Assembly (NCBI RefSeq): GCF_000577615.1
Contig: NZ_CBXX010000007.1
Coordinates: 1 to 64,000, forward strand
From: Herbaspirillum sp. RV1423
GTDB lineage: Bacteria; Pseudomonadota; Gammaproteobacteria; Burkholderiales; Burkholderiaceae_D
Direction: 5' to 3'
DNA length: 64,000 bases
Part shown: piece by piece, positions 16,038 through 25,641 of the stretch
Layout of the letters: each line of letters starts with the position of its first letter
Position numbering within the stretch: the first letter of the stretch is position 1
Made by a program: the position numbers and the translations under genes
Notes under the pieces: generated by a model
Told to the model about the DNA's origin: nothing
The model's input: only the letters and a program-made list of their open reading frames with translations
Databases searched by the model: none

Positions 16038-17231
16038 TTACTGGAAATAAGAAGGCGGCGACTGGTCCATCCACAACTCCGACGACATGCGCATCATATC
16101 GTTGAGCGAACCGCGCTCGGCAAATGCCTGGCGCAGCCAGCCGGCATCGCTGAGCCGGTTGTGCGCCATGTGGCGCAGGCGCTTCAGGGTGAGTTCTTCG
16201 ACCTCGTTTTGCACGTACGGCTGCAACAACTGCAATTGCAGCAACAAATGCTCGAAGATCGGCAGTTTACTCGAAGTCGCCGGCGTCTCGCCATGCAGCG
16301 CCAACATGCCGTTGAGGCCGAAGCGGCTGGCTTCGAAACGGTTGTACTGGTACAACAGGTAAAAATCATCGCGCATCACGAACGGCCGCTCGGTCAGTAT
16401 CCAGCGCGCCAGCAATTGCGCATAGGCGCCCAGGTGCGCGGCGTGCTCGATGGTCAGCGGCGTGTCGCAGACGCGGATTTCGACGGTGCCGTATTCCGGC
16501 TTGGGGCGGATGTCCCAGTAAAAATCCTTCATGCTGGCGACGATGCCCATTTGCAGCAACTCGTCGTAATAGGTCTCGAACTCGGCCCATTTCGTCTGCA
16601 CCGGCGCCGTGCCCGACAACGGGAAAGCGCGCACCACGTTGCTGCGCGACGAATCGAATTTGGTGTCCGCGCCCTGGTAGAATGGCGAGGCCGCCGACAG
16701 CGCAATGAAGTGCGGCACAAAACGCGAGAATGCATGCGTCAGATACAGCGCATCGTCGCCGTTGGCCACACCGATATGGATATGCTGGCCAAATACGGTA
16801 AAGGTCTTGGCCAGGTAGCCGTATTTTTCATGCAGATGGTAGAACCGTTCGCTCGGCGTGATGCGCTGTTCGTTCCAGTGCTGGAAAGGATGCGCGCCGC
16901 CGCCGGAGACATCGATGTTGAGATATTGCGCACCGCGATTCAATGCCGCGCGCAGTCCCTTCAATTCTTCGATCAGTTCATCGACGCGGGTATGCACGGC
17001 GGAATTGAGCTCGATCATCCCCTGCGTCATCTCCAGCTTGATCTGCTTCTGCAACTCGCGCGGCGCGATCCAGGTCAGCAGGTCGACAGCGTCGCTGGCG
17101 AGGTTGTAGTTGCGGCGATTGACCAGTTGCAACTCAAGTTCGATCCCCATCGTGAACGGCGTCGATGAGGTAAACGGCAAGATGCCCGCGCTGGTCATTA
17201 AACCTTCTTCATGGATAGGTGTGTTTGTCAT
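16038..17231 (-). CDS. YbdK-type carboxylate-amine ligase (GCS2 family)
   Basis: From the ATG at 17231, which overlaps the upstream stop as ATGA and has GGAGAAAG before it, the protein has 397 aa. FTMGIELELQLVN near residue 30 is the ATP/metal-binding opening of the glutamate-cysteine ligase GCS2 fold. HPFQHWNEQRITP and FGQHIHIGV follow in the order seen in E. coli YbdK, which has weak gamma-glutamyl ligase activity in vitro. A longer frame to 17474 only overlaps the antiporter gene. The ATGA overlap suggests translational coupling with the antiporter. Confidence 0.9.
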   Translation of the reverse strand: MTNTPIHEEGLMTSAGILPFTSSTPFTMGIELELQLVNRRNYNLASDAVDLLTWIAPRELQKQIKLEMTQGMIELNSAVHTRVDELIEELKGLRAALNRGAQYLNIDVSGGGAHPFQHWNEQRITPSERFYHLHEKYGYLAKTFTVFGQHIHIGVANGDDALYLTHAFSRFVPHFIALSAASPFYQGADTKFDSSRSNVVRAFPLSGTAPVQTKWAEFETYYDELLQMGIVASMKDFYWDIRPKPEYGTVEIRVCDTPLTIEHAAHLGAYAQLLARWILTERPFVMRDDFYLLYQYNRFEASRFGLNGMLALHGETPATSSKLPIFEHLLLQLQLLQPYVQNEVEELTLKRLRHMAHNRLSDAGWLRQAFAERGSLNDMMRMSSELWMDQSPPSYFQ

Positions 17232-18436
17232 TCGCGTCCGCTTTCTCCAGATTTGATCAGGGCGAATTGCGTGGCGACGGGGCCGAACAATTCCAGCACG
17301 ATCAGACATCCCGCCAATAGCGGCACGACATCGGCCGTGGTGTGCGGGTACAGGGAGGAAATCGTCTGCATCAGGCCGAGTCCCGCTTCGGTCATCGGCA
17401 AGGTGCCCAGCGTGAGCAAGCCGGCCTGCTTCCAGTTCATGCGCGCAAAGCGCGCAAACAGGAATACGCCGCAACCCATCGCCACAAACCGCGCGGCAAT
17501 CAGGATCAGCACCGACAAGCCGACCATGCTCAGATCCGACAGGCGCATCGATGCGCCAACGGTCACGAACAACATCACCACGAACAATTCATTGGCGACG
17601 CCGAACTCGAGTTCCATCAGGTCATACTGACGATCGAGGTTCTTCGACAGGATCGCGAAAATCAGCATCGTCAGCATCACAGGCAGGCGCAAGGCATGGG
17701 CCACGCCGATCGCCAGGGCAATCACCGAGATCACCAGCACGAACTGGCGGCTGCCCTGACGGCCCAGCAAACGCGCCAGCGGCATCATCAGCCAGTAGGT
17801 CACGTAAGCCAGCACGAAAGAACCGACCAGCGAATACAGGGTGTGCTCCACCAGCGTCGGCACCGGCGTACCGGACTCATGCGCAATCACCGGCAACAAG
17901 GCATAGGCCGCAAGGATGGCGACGAAGTTGTTGAGCGCCGTCATTGCCGCCAGACGCCGCGTCACCTGGCCTTCGGCCTTGAGGTCGCGCAGCACCACCA
18001 GCACCACCGCAGGCGCCGTTGCAATCGCCCACACGCCGCCCAGCAGCGCCAGCACCTGCGACGTACCGAACCACAGCAGCGCCAGACTGACGAGAACGAA
18101 ACACAGCACTGCCGACGTCACGACGGTCGCAAGCAGCCATTTTTCGCGCCTGAGCCAGCCGATGTCGACATAACGTCCAAGCTGATACACCACCAGCGCC
18201 ACAGCAATGTCGGCAAAGATGTTGGTCACGCTCAGCACATCGCCCGACAACCAGTTCAGGCCGCCGCCACCGAGAATGAAACCGACGATCAGATAACCAG
18301 TGATGCGCGGCACCCACGGCGACTTCGACACGATATGACCGGCTATCAACCCGAACAGCAACAAGCTACCGAACAGCAGCAACGCGTTCCATTGAACCGG
18401 TTGCGCAAGGGCGAAAGACGGAAGAGTCCACTGCAT
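17228..18436 (-). CDS. Cation:proton antiporter (CPA2 family)
   Basis: The ATG at 18436 is preceded by AGGAGGAGCT, an excellent ribosome binding site; upstream in-frame starts are unlikely. The 402-aa protein has about 11-12 hydrophobic helices, beginning LLLFGSLLLFGLIAG. It contains the CPA2-type ITGYLIVGFILGGGGL and LVVYQLGRYVDIGWLRR segments, as in KefB/KefC. It lacks the C-terminal TrkA-N nucleotide-binding domain of KefB/C. It probably exchanges K+ or Na+ for protons in the inner membrane. It is translationally coupled to ybdK. Confidence 0.85.
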   Translation of the reverse strand: MQWTLPSFALAQPVQWNALLLFGSLLLFGLIAGHIVSKSPWVPRITGYLIVGFILGGGGLNWLSGDVLSVTNIFADIAVALVVYQLGRYVDIGWLRREKWLLATVVTSAVLCFVLVSLALLWFGTSQVLALLGGVWAIATAPAVVLVVLRDLKAEGQVTRRLAAMTALNNFVAILAAYALLPVIAHESGTPVPTLVEHTLYSLVGSFVLAYVTYWLMMPLARLLGRQGSRQFVLVISVIALAIGVAHALRLPVMLTMLIFAILSKNLDRQYDLMELEFGVANELFVVMLFVTVGASMRLSDLSMVGLSVLILIAARFVAMGCGVFLFARFARMNWKQAGLLTLGTLPMTEAGLGLMQTISSLYPHTTADVVPLLAGCLIVLELFGPVATQFALIKSGESGRE

Positions 18437-18475
18437 AGCTCCTCCTGACATGATTTGTGTTGACGGTGCGCTCAA

Positions 18476-18499
18476 GCATCGTCTGTTCCCTGACGATGC
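18476..18499. repeat. Hairpin upstream of the antiporter gene
   Basis: GCATCGTC (18476-18483) and GACGATGC (18492-18499) pair as a perfect 8-bp stem about 40 nt upstream of the antiporter start. It could be a 5'-leader structure or operator. Confidence 0.4.
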
Positions 18500-18643
18500 A
18501 TCGAAGAAGACGCACTGAAGATGATTGAAATGAAGCGAAGCTTACGAAGTTACGGAGAATAAACCAGTTTTATATTAAACGAAATATTTTCCTGTGTTGC
18601 GGTGTTGTGGTCGTCGTTATTCTGAATGGTAAAAGCGCGATCA

Positions 18644-21600
18644 TTATTCCCAGAGGCGGCCGTCGGCTGTAATCAGTGCAGACCTGATTCGCTTGTCAGA
18701 AAACACCGACAACATCGCCTCGCGGTAGCCCGCAAGCTGCTCTTGGTAAGCGGTGCGCTCGCTGTCGAGCAGGTTGCGTTTGTAATCGAGAATCCAGACT
18801 TCGTCGTCGAACACCACCACGCGATCGCAACGCAATACGCCTTCGTCGGTGACGATGTCCATCTCGTTGCGGGCATGACGATGCAAGGCGGGATTGAAGA
18901 AACGCTCCAGCGCCGGTTGCGTCAATATCTTTTCGGCCTGGGCGCGTATCACTGCCGCCAGCGGCCGCGGACACGGCAACCAGCGCGCGATGGTCGCCTC
19001 GTCGGGCAACGTCGGCGGCCATGCGTGCGCATGCAGCGTACGTTCCAGCAGCGCATGCAGGGCCACGCCTTCATCGATGGCGTCGTTGCGATAATTCTCC
19101 GGCGCGTCGATGTGCGACGCGGGCTGCGGCGCCGGGATGAACAGCGGCAGCGCAAACGTTTCTTCTTGCATTGGCGCGTCGTCGTTAACCTGCGTCGGCG
19201 GATCGATGTCCTCCACGCCCTCGGCTTCGCCGGCCCGGTCGAACAGCCGGTGATACCAGCTACCGTCCTGGATGCCGCCTTCCAGCGTGCCCTTGGCGCC
19301 GGCGACGCCGCTCACGATCAGCAATTGCTTGGCGCGCGTGACGGCGACATAAAGTAAGTTCCAGTCTTCCTGCATCCTGAAATGCTCTTCGGCGTCGAAC
19401 CAACGGTCGCGCGCCATGCCGCGTTCGCTCTTGCGGCCGAACGCGGAAAAATGCGTCGGCGCGTCTTCGTCTTGCGGCCAGTCGCACAGGATGCCGACAT
19501 TATCGTTGGCAGGATCGCTGTGATTGGCATCCATCATCACGACCACCGTCGCCTCCAGGCCCTTGGCACTGTGCACGGTGAGAATGCGCACCGCGTCTGC
19601 CGCGGCGTCGATGCTGGCTTCATCGGGCGCATCGCTTTCGGCATGGCGCTGCAATACGCGCAGGGCATCGATGAACTTCGGCAGGCTGGGATAACGGCCG
19701 GCGTCGAGATTGAGCGCCAGTTCGACGAAGGCGTCGATGTTTCCCAATGCCTGCGTGCGCATGGCGAGCGCCGCCGCTTGCGCGTAGCGCGCCACCAGTT
19801 GCCCTTGATGCAGGATCATGTCGAGCAAGTCGTGCACCGGATAGTGCGGCGCGGCGGCCAGCCATTGCGCCAGCAGTTGCGCGGCGCGCGCGATAGCCGG
19901 CGACGCCAGACCCGATGCATGCTGGGCGAGCACGCGTTTCCACCAATCGGATTCGCTGCGTTGCGCCAGTATGATCAGGTCGTCGTCGGATGCGCCAATG
20001 ATCGGGCTCTTCAGCACATGCGTCAGAGCGCGCGCATCGTTGGGCGTGATCAGGAAAGTCAGCAAGGCAATCAGGTCGGCGATTTCGAGCGAGTCGAGCA
20101 GGCCGCCTCGCTTGTCGGAAACGAACGGAATACCGGCCTCGCGCAATGCGCTTTCATAGGCGATCAGGTGGCGGCGTTTTTTCACCAGCAACATGACGTC
20201 GCCCCACTTGAGCGCGCGGTCGCCCTGCTCGCCCTTGACCATGATGCGCCGACGCGCCAGCAGGATGGCTTGCGCCACTTGTCGCCCTTCGTCGCGGCGG
20301 CGCGCGTCGTCCTCTTCCTCGCGCGGCGTAGTCAGCGGATTGCGCATCGGCGTCGACTGTGCGCCGGCCGCGTTCTGCTCTGCTTCGACCTCTGCCGCTG
20401 CCTGCACCAGCGGCAAACGCCACACCGCGCCGCCTTGCATGCCGAGCGTGGTCTGCGGCGCAAACAGTGCGTTGCGGCCGGCAAAACTGGCGTTGAGCAC
20501 ATCGACAATCGCGCTGGCGTTGCGACGCGTCTGATTGGCGCGCAGCACGGCGGCGCCCTGCTGTTCCAGCAAGGCCCGCGCCGCCGCGAACACGCGCGGC
20601 TCGGCGCGGCGGAAGCGGTAAATCGATTGCTTGGGATCGCCCACCACAAACACGCTGGGTTGCGCCGCATCGTCGCCATAGGCGCGCAGCCAGGCGCGCA
20701 CGATGCTCCATTGCAGCGGATTGGTGTCCTGGAATTCGTCCAGCAGGATGTGCTTGTAGCGCGCGTCGAGTCGGCTTTGCAGATACGCCGCGCTCTCTTC
20801 GTTGGTGAGCAGGCGATAGGCATGCCATTCGAGATCGGCGAAGTCGAATACGCGCTGCTCGGCCTTGACCTCCTGATAGGCGTCGAGATAGGCGCGTCCT
20901 GCCGCGAACAAGGCGCGATTGAGTTTGAGTACGATGCCTTCGCCGCTGCGGCGCTGCAATTGCTTCAAGGCGTTGCCGGTCAGCTCGAAAATTTCTTCGA
21001 ACAGCGACACGGCGGCGGCTTCGTCGACGCCGTAGTGCCCGGCCAACGCCGCTTTCAATGCCTTGGTGCGCGCATTGTTGCCGCGCGGCTTGTCGGCGTC
21101 GTCGTAGAACTGCGCCGCCAGCGCGATGAAATTCTCCGGCGACGCTTCGCCGCTCACCAGCGTCTCGATCGCGACGGCACGCTTCTGATTGGCAACCGCT
21201 CCCTTGCCAAGAACCGACGATATTTCATATAGCCGCGCCTTCAGGACTTCATCGGTCCAGACATCCAGCCGGGCATCGCGCGCCGCATCGGGGCCGCACA
21301 ATTGTTCCAGCCATTGCAACGGCGCCTCGTCCGACGACAGCGGCGGCATGGTCGCCGCCCACCACTCGGCGCGCTTGTCGATGAAGGCGTCCAGCAAGCG
21401 CCGGGCGCCGCTGTCGCCGGCCAGATCGTACAGTTCCAGCAGGGCCTGCTTGGTCTCCTGACGTTCCGGTCTTTGCATCGCCTGCATGAAGCGGCGGTAA
21501 GCCTCGTTCATGAGTTCGCCGTTTTTTTCGGTCAGCGCGTAGCCGTGCGGCACGCCCGAAGCGAGCGGCGCGATCTGCAAGAGGCGCGCGAACCAGCTAT

Positions 21601-22018
21601 GGAAGGTATCGATCGACAACCCCTGTTGCCCGGCCAGTATCTGCTCGTACAAGCCGCGCGCCAGCGGCATCGCGCGCGGCAGTTCGCCTTCGCCGATGCC
21701 GCGTTCCAGCAGCAGGCTGCGCGCCTTGTCGGCCGGCGCGAGCGTCAGGTCATGCAACAGCTCCATCAGGCGTTCGCGCATTTCCTGCGCGGCCTTGCGC
21801 GTGAAAGTGATGGCCAGCAGCTCGGCCGGTTGCGCGCCGGCCAACAATAGCCGCAGCATGCGCGCCACCAGCAGCCAGGTCTTGCCGCTGCCGGCGCAGG
21901 CTTCCACCACCACCGACCGATGCGGGTCGCAGGCGGCTGCCGTGAAGGCTGCGGCTTCGGCCGGACGGCCATTGATTTCGTAAGCGGAAATCGGCGCAAT
22001 GCCTTGATCGGCGCTCAT
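18644..22018 (-). CDS. addA: AddA-like helicase-nuclease (UvrD/Rep family)
   Basis: The ATG at 22018 overlaps the upstream gene's stop (ATGA), giving 1124 aa. EACAGSGKTWLL is Walker A, HILLDEFQDTNPLQW is motif II and VVGDPKQSIYRFRRAEPRV is motif III/IV, all of superfamily I RecB/AddA helicases. DAVRILTVHSAKGLEATVV is motif V, and YVAVTRAKQLL is motif VI. The C-terminus has the nuclease motif WILDYKRNL and the downstream YQEQLAGYREAM. It should process double-strand breaks with the AddB partner for RecA loading. No separate recB/recC/recD is in the window. Confidence 0.9.
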   Translation of the reverse strand: MSADQGIAPISAYEINGRPAEAAAFTAAACDPHRSVVVEACAGSGKTWLLVARMLRLLLAGAQPAELLAITFTRKAAQEMRERLMELLHDLTLAPADKARSLLLERGIGEGELPRAMPLARGLYEQILAGQQGLSIDTFHSWFARLLQIAPLASGVPHGYALTEKNGELMNEAYRRFMQAMQRPERQETKQALLELYDLAGDSGARRLLDAFIDKRAEWWAATMPPLSSDEAPLQWLEQLCGPDAARDARLDVWTDEVLKARLYEISSVLGKGAVANQKRAVAIETLVSGEASPENFIALAAQFYDDADKPRGNNARTKALKAALAGHYGVDEAAAVSLFEEIFELTGNALKQLQRRSGEGIVLKLNRALFAAGRAYLDAYQEVKAEQRVFDFADLEWHAYRLLTNEESAAYLQSRLDARYKHILLDEFQDTNPLQWSIVRAWLRAYGDDAAQPSVFVVGDPKQSIYRFRRAEPRVFAAARALLEQQGAAVLRANQTRRNASAIVDVLNASFAGRNALFAPQTTLGMQGGAVWRLPLVQAAAEVEAEQNAAGAQSTPMRNPLTTPREEEDDARRRDEGRQVAQAILLARRRIMVKGEQGDRALKWGDVMLLVKKRRHLIAYESALREAGIPFVSDKRGGLLDSLEIADLIALLTFLITPNDARALTHVLKSPIIGASDDDLIILAQRSESDWWKRVLAQHASGLASPAIARAAQLLAQWLAAAPHYPVHDLLDMILHQGQLVARYAQAAALAMRTQALGNIDAFVELALNLDAGRYPSLPKFIDALRVLQRHAESDAPDEASIDAAADAVRILTVHSAKGLEATVVVMMDANHSDPANDNVGILCDWPQDEDAPTHFSAFGRKSERGMARDRWFDAEEHFRMQEDWNLLYVAVTRAKQLLIVSGVAGAKGTLEGGIQDGSWYHRLFDRAGEAEGVEDIDPPTQVNDDAPMQEETFALPLFIPAPQPASHIDAPENYRNDAIDEGVALHALLERTLHAHAWPPTLPDEATIARWLPCPRPLAAVIRAQAEKILTQPALERFFNPALHRHARNEMDIVTDEGVLRCDRVVVFDDEVWILDYKRNLLDSERTAYQEQLAGYREAMLSVFSDKRIRSALITADGRLWE

Positions 22019-24747
22019 TGCCAGACTCCCTTGCGGCACAGGCCGCGCACGTCGCAATACTGGCAAACCGATTCGATGCCATTGGCTGGCAACGGCGCGC
22101 CATCGCCGACCGCCTGCATGACCGTGACGATCTGTTGCTTCAATGCCTGTTGTTGATGCTCGAAATCCGGCGCGGCAACGTCGCCGGTCCTGTCCTTGAA
22201 GGTTTCCAATGCGACGTAATGCGCGGCGGCCATGCTTTGCCCGGACAGCAGACCGTAGAAGGGCAACTGGTGATCTTCGGCATTCTTGAGCCTGACCACC
22301 AACGATTGCAACGAGCTCGTCTTGTAGTCGAGCACGGCACGCTCGCCTTCGCTATTTTCATCGACGCGATCGAGGCGGCCATAGAGTTCGATGCTGCCGC
22401 CGTCCCATTCCAGCGCATGCTGCAAAGGCAACTCGCCCAGCACGAAATGCCAGCCTTGCGCTTCGCGTTCATTGGCCCAGACCAGATAGGCCGGCATCAC
22501 TTTTTGCCAGCGCGCGGCGTAACCGAGCGCAGAGGGATGCTCGCGGATCGCCTTGTCGAATACCTCATCCGAAATCGTCGCCAGCAATGCCGTGCGCTGC
22601 TCCGGCGGCGTGTTCGCGTCGCGCACGGTCTCGTGGTATGTCATCAGGATTTCATGCAGCCAGCCGCCGTAATCTCGCTTCTCGGGCATGTCGGACAACT
22701 CATCCATCACGTTCACGCGCAGCATATGCTGGGCAAAAAACTGGTAGGGGCACGCGACCAGCCGGTTATAAGCGCTGGCCGACAATCTGGCCGGCAGCAA
22801 GGCCGGCGCGGCAGGCGTCGGCATGGTCGACGGCGATGCCGCCAGTTCATGCAGCGGCAAAGCATGGCGGCGCTCACGTATCGGCGCCATGCCGGCCTTG
22901 GCCAAGCACAGTTCCAGTCGCTCCAGCCACGGGCTTTTGGGATTCGGTTCGCCGTCCTTGTGGGTCTGCCAGCACAGCACGACTTCGCGATTCGCGCACA
23001 GCAGCTCGGTCAGGTCGCGCAATTGCTGGCGTTGCCGCGAAAGACGCGTGGGCAGCCCGAGTTCGTGGCGCACGGCATTGGAAAAGAACAGCATTTCCTG
23101 CGGCTGCGACGGCAGGTGTTCGGCATCGGCGCCGATCACCAGCACGGCGTCGAAATTGCGCAGGCGCGCGCCGTTGAGCGGCAACATAACGACGCGGCGG
23201 TCGGTGATCGGCGGCATGAAGGTGACGGCGTCGAGCTGCAAGTTCAGCAACGCGCGCCATTCGGCGAAGGAAAACATGTCGCTGCCGTTGGCATCGGCGT
23301 TCCTGGCGCCGATATCTTCCAGCAATTGCAGCACCTGCTGTCCGGCGACATCCTGCACGAAAGCACTGCGCATGTCGAGCGCATCGAGCAACTGCTGCGC
23401 GCACTCGCTCCAGGCCGCCAGGCTCTTGCGCCCGTCGAACACGGCCGCCTGCGCGGCGATGGCGCCGAGGCATTCCGCGGCGGCCGATCCGGCGTTGAAC
23501 GGCGCCAGCACGCTGCGCCATTCTCCGGAGATATTTTCGCGCCGCAATTGCCACTCGATCTGCATCACGGCACCGGCTTTGTCCGCCATGCCGGCAAAAA
23601 TGAACGGCGACTTCAGCAAGTCGAGCAATGCGGTGGTCTCGCCGCGTGAAGTGACGACGTCGCACCAGGCGGCCATCGCCGCCGCGGCGCGCGTGGTCGA
23701 CAGCTTCCAGCCGGTTTCGTCCGCCACCGAGACTTGCGCGCGTTCCAGCAAGGCGCGCAGGCGACGCGCGCTGACGCGGTCCTGGGCGACGATGGCGATG
23801 TCGTCCTTGCCCTGCCGCAGCCAGTCGAGCACGATCTGCACGCTTTGCAGCGAAGCGTCTTCGAGGCTGCCTGCCGGGCATAACTCCAGCGTCGGCGCAT
23901 CCATGCGCGGTGCGAACAGATCATCCGGCATGGGCGCCAATGGCGCATCGCACAATTCGGGCCAGGCGGTCTGGTATAGCAGCGCAATGTCGGGACCGCG
24001 CCAGTCGATCTGCACCGGCTGCACCTCGGCATGTTCGCCGTAGACTTCAAGGAAAGCCTGCTCCATCGGCTCGGGCGCGACCGGACTGATCCACATCAGC
24101 GGCGCCAGCGGGGCATGCGCACCGGGTTTCGCCAACGCCAGCATGCGCGCATAGCGCTGCGCGGTCTTGTCGTTGCCGTCGAGTTGGCTCTTCCAGATCG
24201 ACCACACCAGTTGCGCCTCGTCGGACAGCATGCTGCGCGCCGACGGCGGCAATTGGTCCATGGCGGCCTGCCAGCGCACGTCGGCGTCGCCCGGAGCGCG
24301 CTCCATGGCCGGCAGCAAAGCCTGGGTCAGCTCGTCCGAGAGCGACAGCAGCGTCTGCGCCAGCGGCAGCAAATCGGTATTGCGGCGCGCCGTGAACATC
24401 TTCTTGAGCCAGCCGTGCTGGCGCAATTGCGCATAGAGCTGCATCAGGCGTTCGCTGTCGTCCTGCGCCGGCGGCGGCGCCTGCATGGCGAGCCAGCCGG
24501 CCATGGTGTTGATGCGCGGCGGGATGAAGCCGGCATGCCGGGGCGACATCCGCGCCAGTTCCTGCGCCAGCGCCGCACGCCAGTGCACCGCATGCGAAAA
24601 CGCCGGCACCACCACCTGATAGCCTGAAAAATCGCGCGATCCGGCGCGCACGGCGGCGCCCAGCATATGATCCGCGTCAAGCAACGCAGCCGCGGTTTGC
24701 GGCCAGAAATCGATCGAAGGGGTAATCAGCAGGGGCGAATGCAGCAT
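22015..24747 (-). CDS. addB: AddB-like PD-(D/E)XK nuclease with Fe-S cysteines
   Basis: The 910-aa protein has an SF1 helicase-like layout but no Walker A, as expected of an inactivated AddB-type subunit. The C-terminal nuclease domain contains ERAVLDYKTSS (the D-x-K catalytic core) and QLPFYGLL. Cysteines in LVACPYQFFA and the terminal VCQYCDVRGLC fit the four-cysteine Fe-S staple of AddB nucleases. In Burkholderiales such proteins are often called probable DNA repair proteins. It is translationally coupled to addA by an ATGA overlap and probably forms the heterodimer with it. Confidence 0.85.
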   Translation of the reverse strand: MLHSPLLITPSIDFWPQTAAALLDADHMLGAAVRAGSRDFSGYQVVVPAFSHAVHWRAALAQELARMSPRHAGFIPPRINTMAGWLAMQAPPPAQDDSERLMQLYAQLRQHGWLKKMFTARRNTDLLPLAQTLLSLSDELTQALLPAMERAPGDADVRWQAAMDQLPPSARSMLSDEAQLVWSIWKSQLDGNDKTAQRYARMLALAKPGAHAPLAPLMWISPVAPEPMEQAFLEVYGEHAEVQPVQIDWRGPDIALLYQTAWPELCDAPLAPMPDDLFAPRMDAPTLELCPAGSLEDASLQSVQIVLDWLRQGKDDIAIVAQDRVSARRLRALLERAQVSVADETGWKLSTTRAAAAMAAWCDVVTSRGETTALLDLLKSPFIFAGMADKAGAVMQIEWQLRRENISGEWRSVLAPFNAGSAAAECLGAIAAQAAVFDGRKSLAAWSECAQQLLDALDMRSAFVQDVAGQQVLQLLEDIGARNADANGSDMFSFAEWRALLNLQLDAVTFMPPITDRRVVMLPLNGARLRNFDAVLVIGADAEHLPSQPQEMLFFSNAVRHELGLPTRLSRQRQQLRDLTELLCANREVVLCWQTHKDGEPNPKSPWLERLELCLAKAGMAPIRERRHALPLHELAASPSTMPTPAAPALLPARLSASAYNRLVACPYQFFAQHMLRVNVMDELSDMPEKRDYGGWLHEILMTYHETVRDANTPPEQRTALLATISDEVFDKAIREHPSALGYAARWQKVMPAYLVWANEREAQGWHFVLGELPLQHALEWDGGSIELYGRLDRVDENSEGERAVLDYKTSSLQSLVVRLKNAEDHQLPFYGLLSGQSMAAAHYVALETFKDRTGDVAAPDFEHQQQALKQQIVTVMQAVGDGAPLPANGIESVCQYCDVRGLCRKGVWQ

Positions 24748-25163
24748 TGAAAACGGATCCGGAAAGACGCCGGCACAAGCGGCCGGAGAGAAAATAAATA
24801 TTTATCGAAAGCATTGCCGGAATCTATCGATCCGGGACGCCTCTGCGGCATTGTATGCGAGAGGCTGCGCCAATTGGAGACAGGCTTTGCATCAAGGCTG
24901 CATATCAGAGCGCATCCCATGCCTATTGATGAAATGAGTTCTGAAAAGCAGCGGGCACACTTTTCCCAAAAATGGGTTATGATTGCCTCCGTACCCCGCC
25001 GAATACCCGTTGCCGCACTTCAAAATAACTTGAATTAGGGCACAACGACTCCACCTGCTACATTGCAATCCAGGAAGCGTTGATGGCATACGCCAAGCAA
25101 ATGGTATGTTCTCCCGGCGCTATTTGACCACTGACTATATCCCTCATACAGAGACTTATTATC
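24748..25163. other. Divergent addB-trxA intergenic region
   Basis: About 415 bases without a gene. A TTGACC box at about 25126, with TACAGA 17 nt later, is a weak candidate trxA promoter. Nothing else stands out. Confidence 0.35.
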
Positions 25164-25490
25164 ATGAGCGAAAACATTAAGCACATCTCCGACGCCTCTT
25201 TCGAAGCCGACGTTCTGAAATCCGACAAGCCGGTCCTGGTGGACTTCTGGGCTGAATGGTGCGGTCCTTGCAAAGCGATCGCCCCGATTCTGGAAGAAGT
25301 CGCCAAGGAATACGACGGCAAGCTGCAGATCGCCAAGCTGGACGTCGATTCGAACCAGAACATTCCCGCCAAGTTCGGCATCCGCGGCATCCCGACCCTG
25401 ATTCTGTTCAAGAACGGCGTCGCTGCAGCGCAAAAGGTCGGCGCACTGGCAAAAGGCCAACTGACCTCGTTCATCGACAGCAATATCTGA
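25164..25490 (+). CDS. trxA: Thioredoxin 1
   Basis: The 108-aa protein has the thioredoxin fold with the active site WCGPCK (C33, C36) in [16 protein letters not shown], the cis-proline loop RGIPTLILF and the C-terminal helix. It reduces disulfides in cytoplasmic proteins, including ribonucleotide reductase, using electrons from thioredoxin reductase. It lies upstream of rho as in many proteobacteria, separated by a terminator. Confidence 0.97.
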   Translation: MSENIKHISDASFEADVLKSDKPVLVDFWAEWCGPCKAIAPILEEVAKEYDGKLQIAKLDVDSNQNIPAKFGIRGIPTLILFKNGVAAAQKVGALAKGQLTSFIDSNI

Positions 25491-25498
25491 GACTTACC

Positions 25499-25562
25499 GC
25501 GGCGATACGCTCGTATCGCCGCCTGCGCTTGCCTGGCTGAATAGGCAAGCCCGTTCTTTTTT
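25499..25562 (+). terminator. Tandem hairpins with T-run after trxA
   Basis: A 10-bp stem (25499-25508 with 25513-25522) is followed by a second stem, CTTGCCT/AGGCAAG (25528-25549). A T-rich tract follows at 25554-25562. The second hairpin with its T-run is a typical intrinsic terminator; the first could pause polymerase or stabilise the mRNA. Confidence 0.75.
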
Positions 25563-25641
25563 GGTTTTCCTTCGTTGGTTTCATTAACACACCACGTAAC
25601 TCCCTCCCCCACCTTTTTTATTCCCGTCCCGGGACACTCTT

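Noticed and set aside
14703..17168. 821-aa plus-strand frame
   Set aside because: It lies antisense across the flavoprotein and YbdK genes, both of which have clear motifs; it is a shadow.
19382..21232. 616-aa plus-strand frame within addA
   Set aside because: Antisense shadow of the AddA helicase gene, whose motifs are complete.
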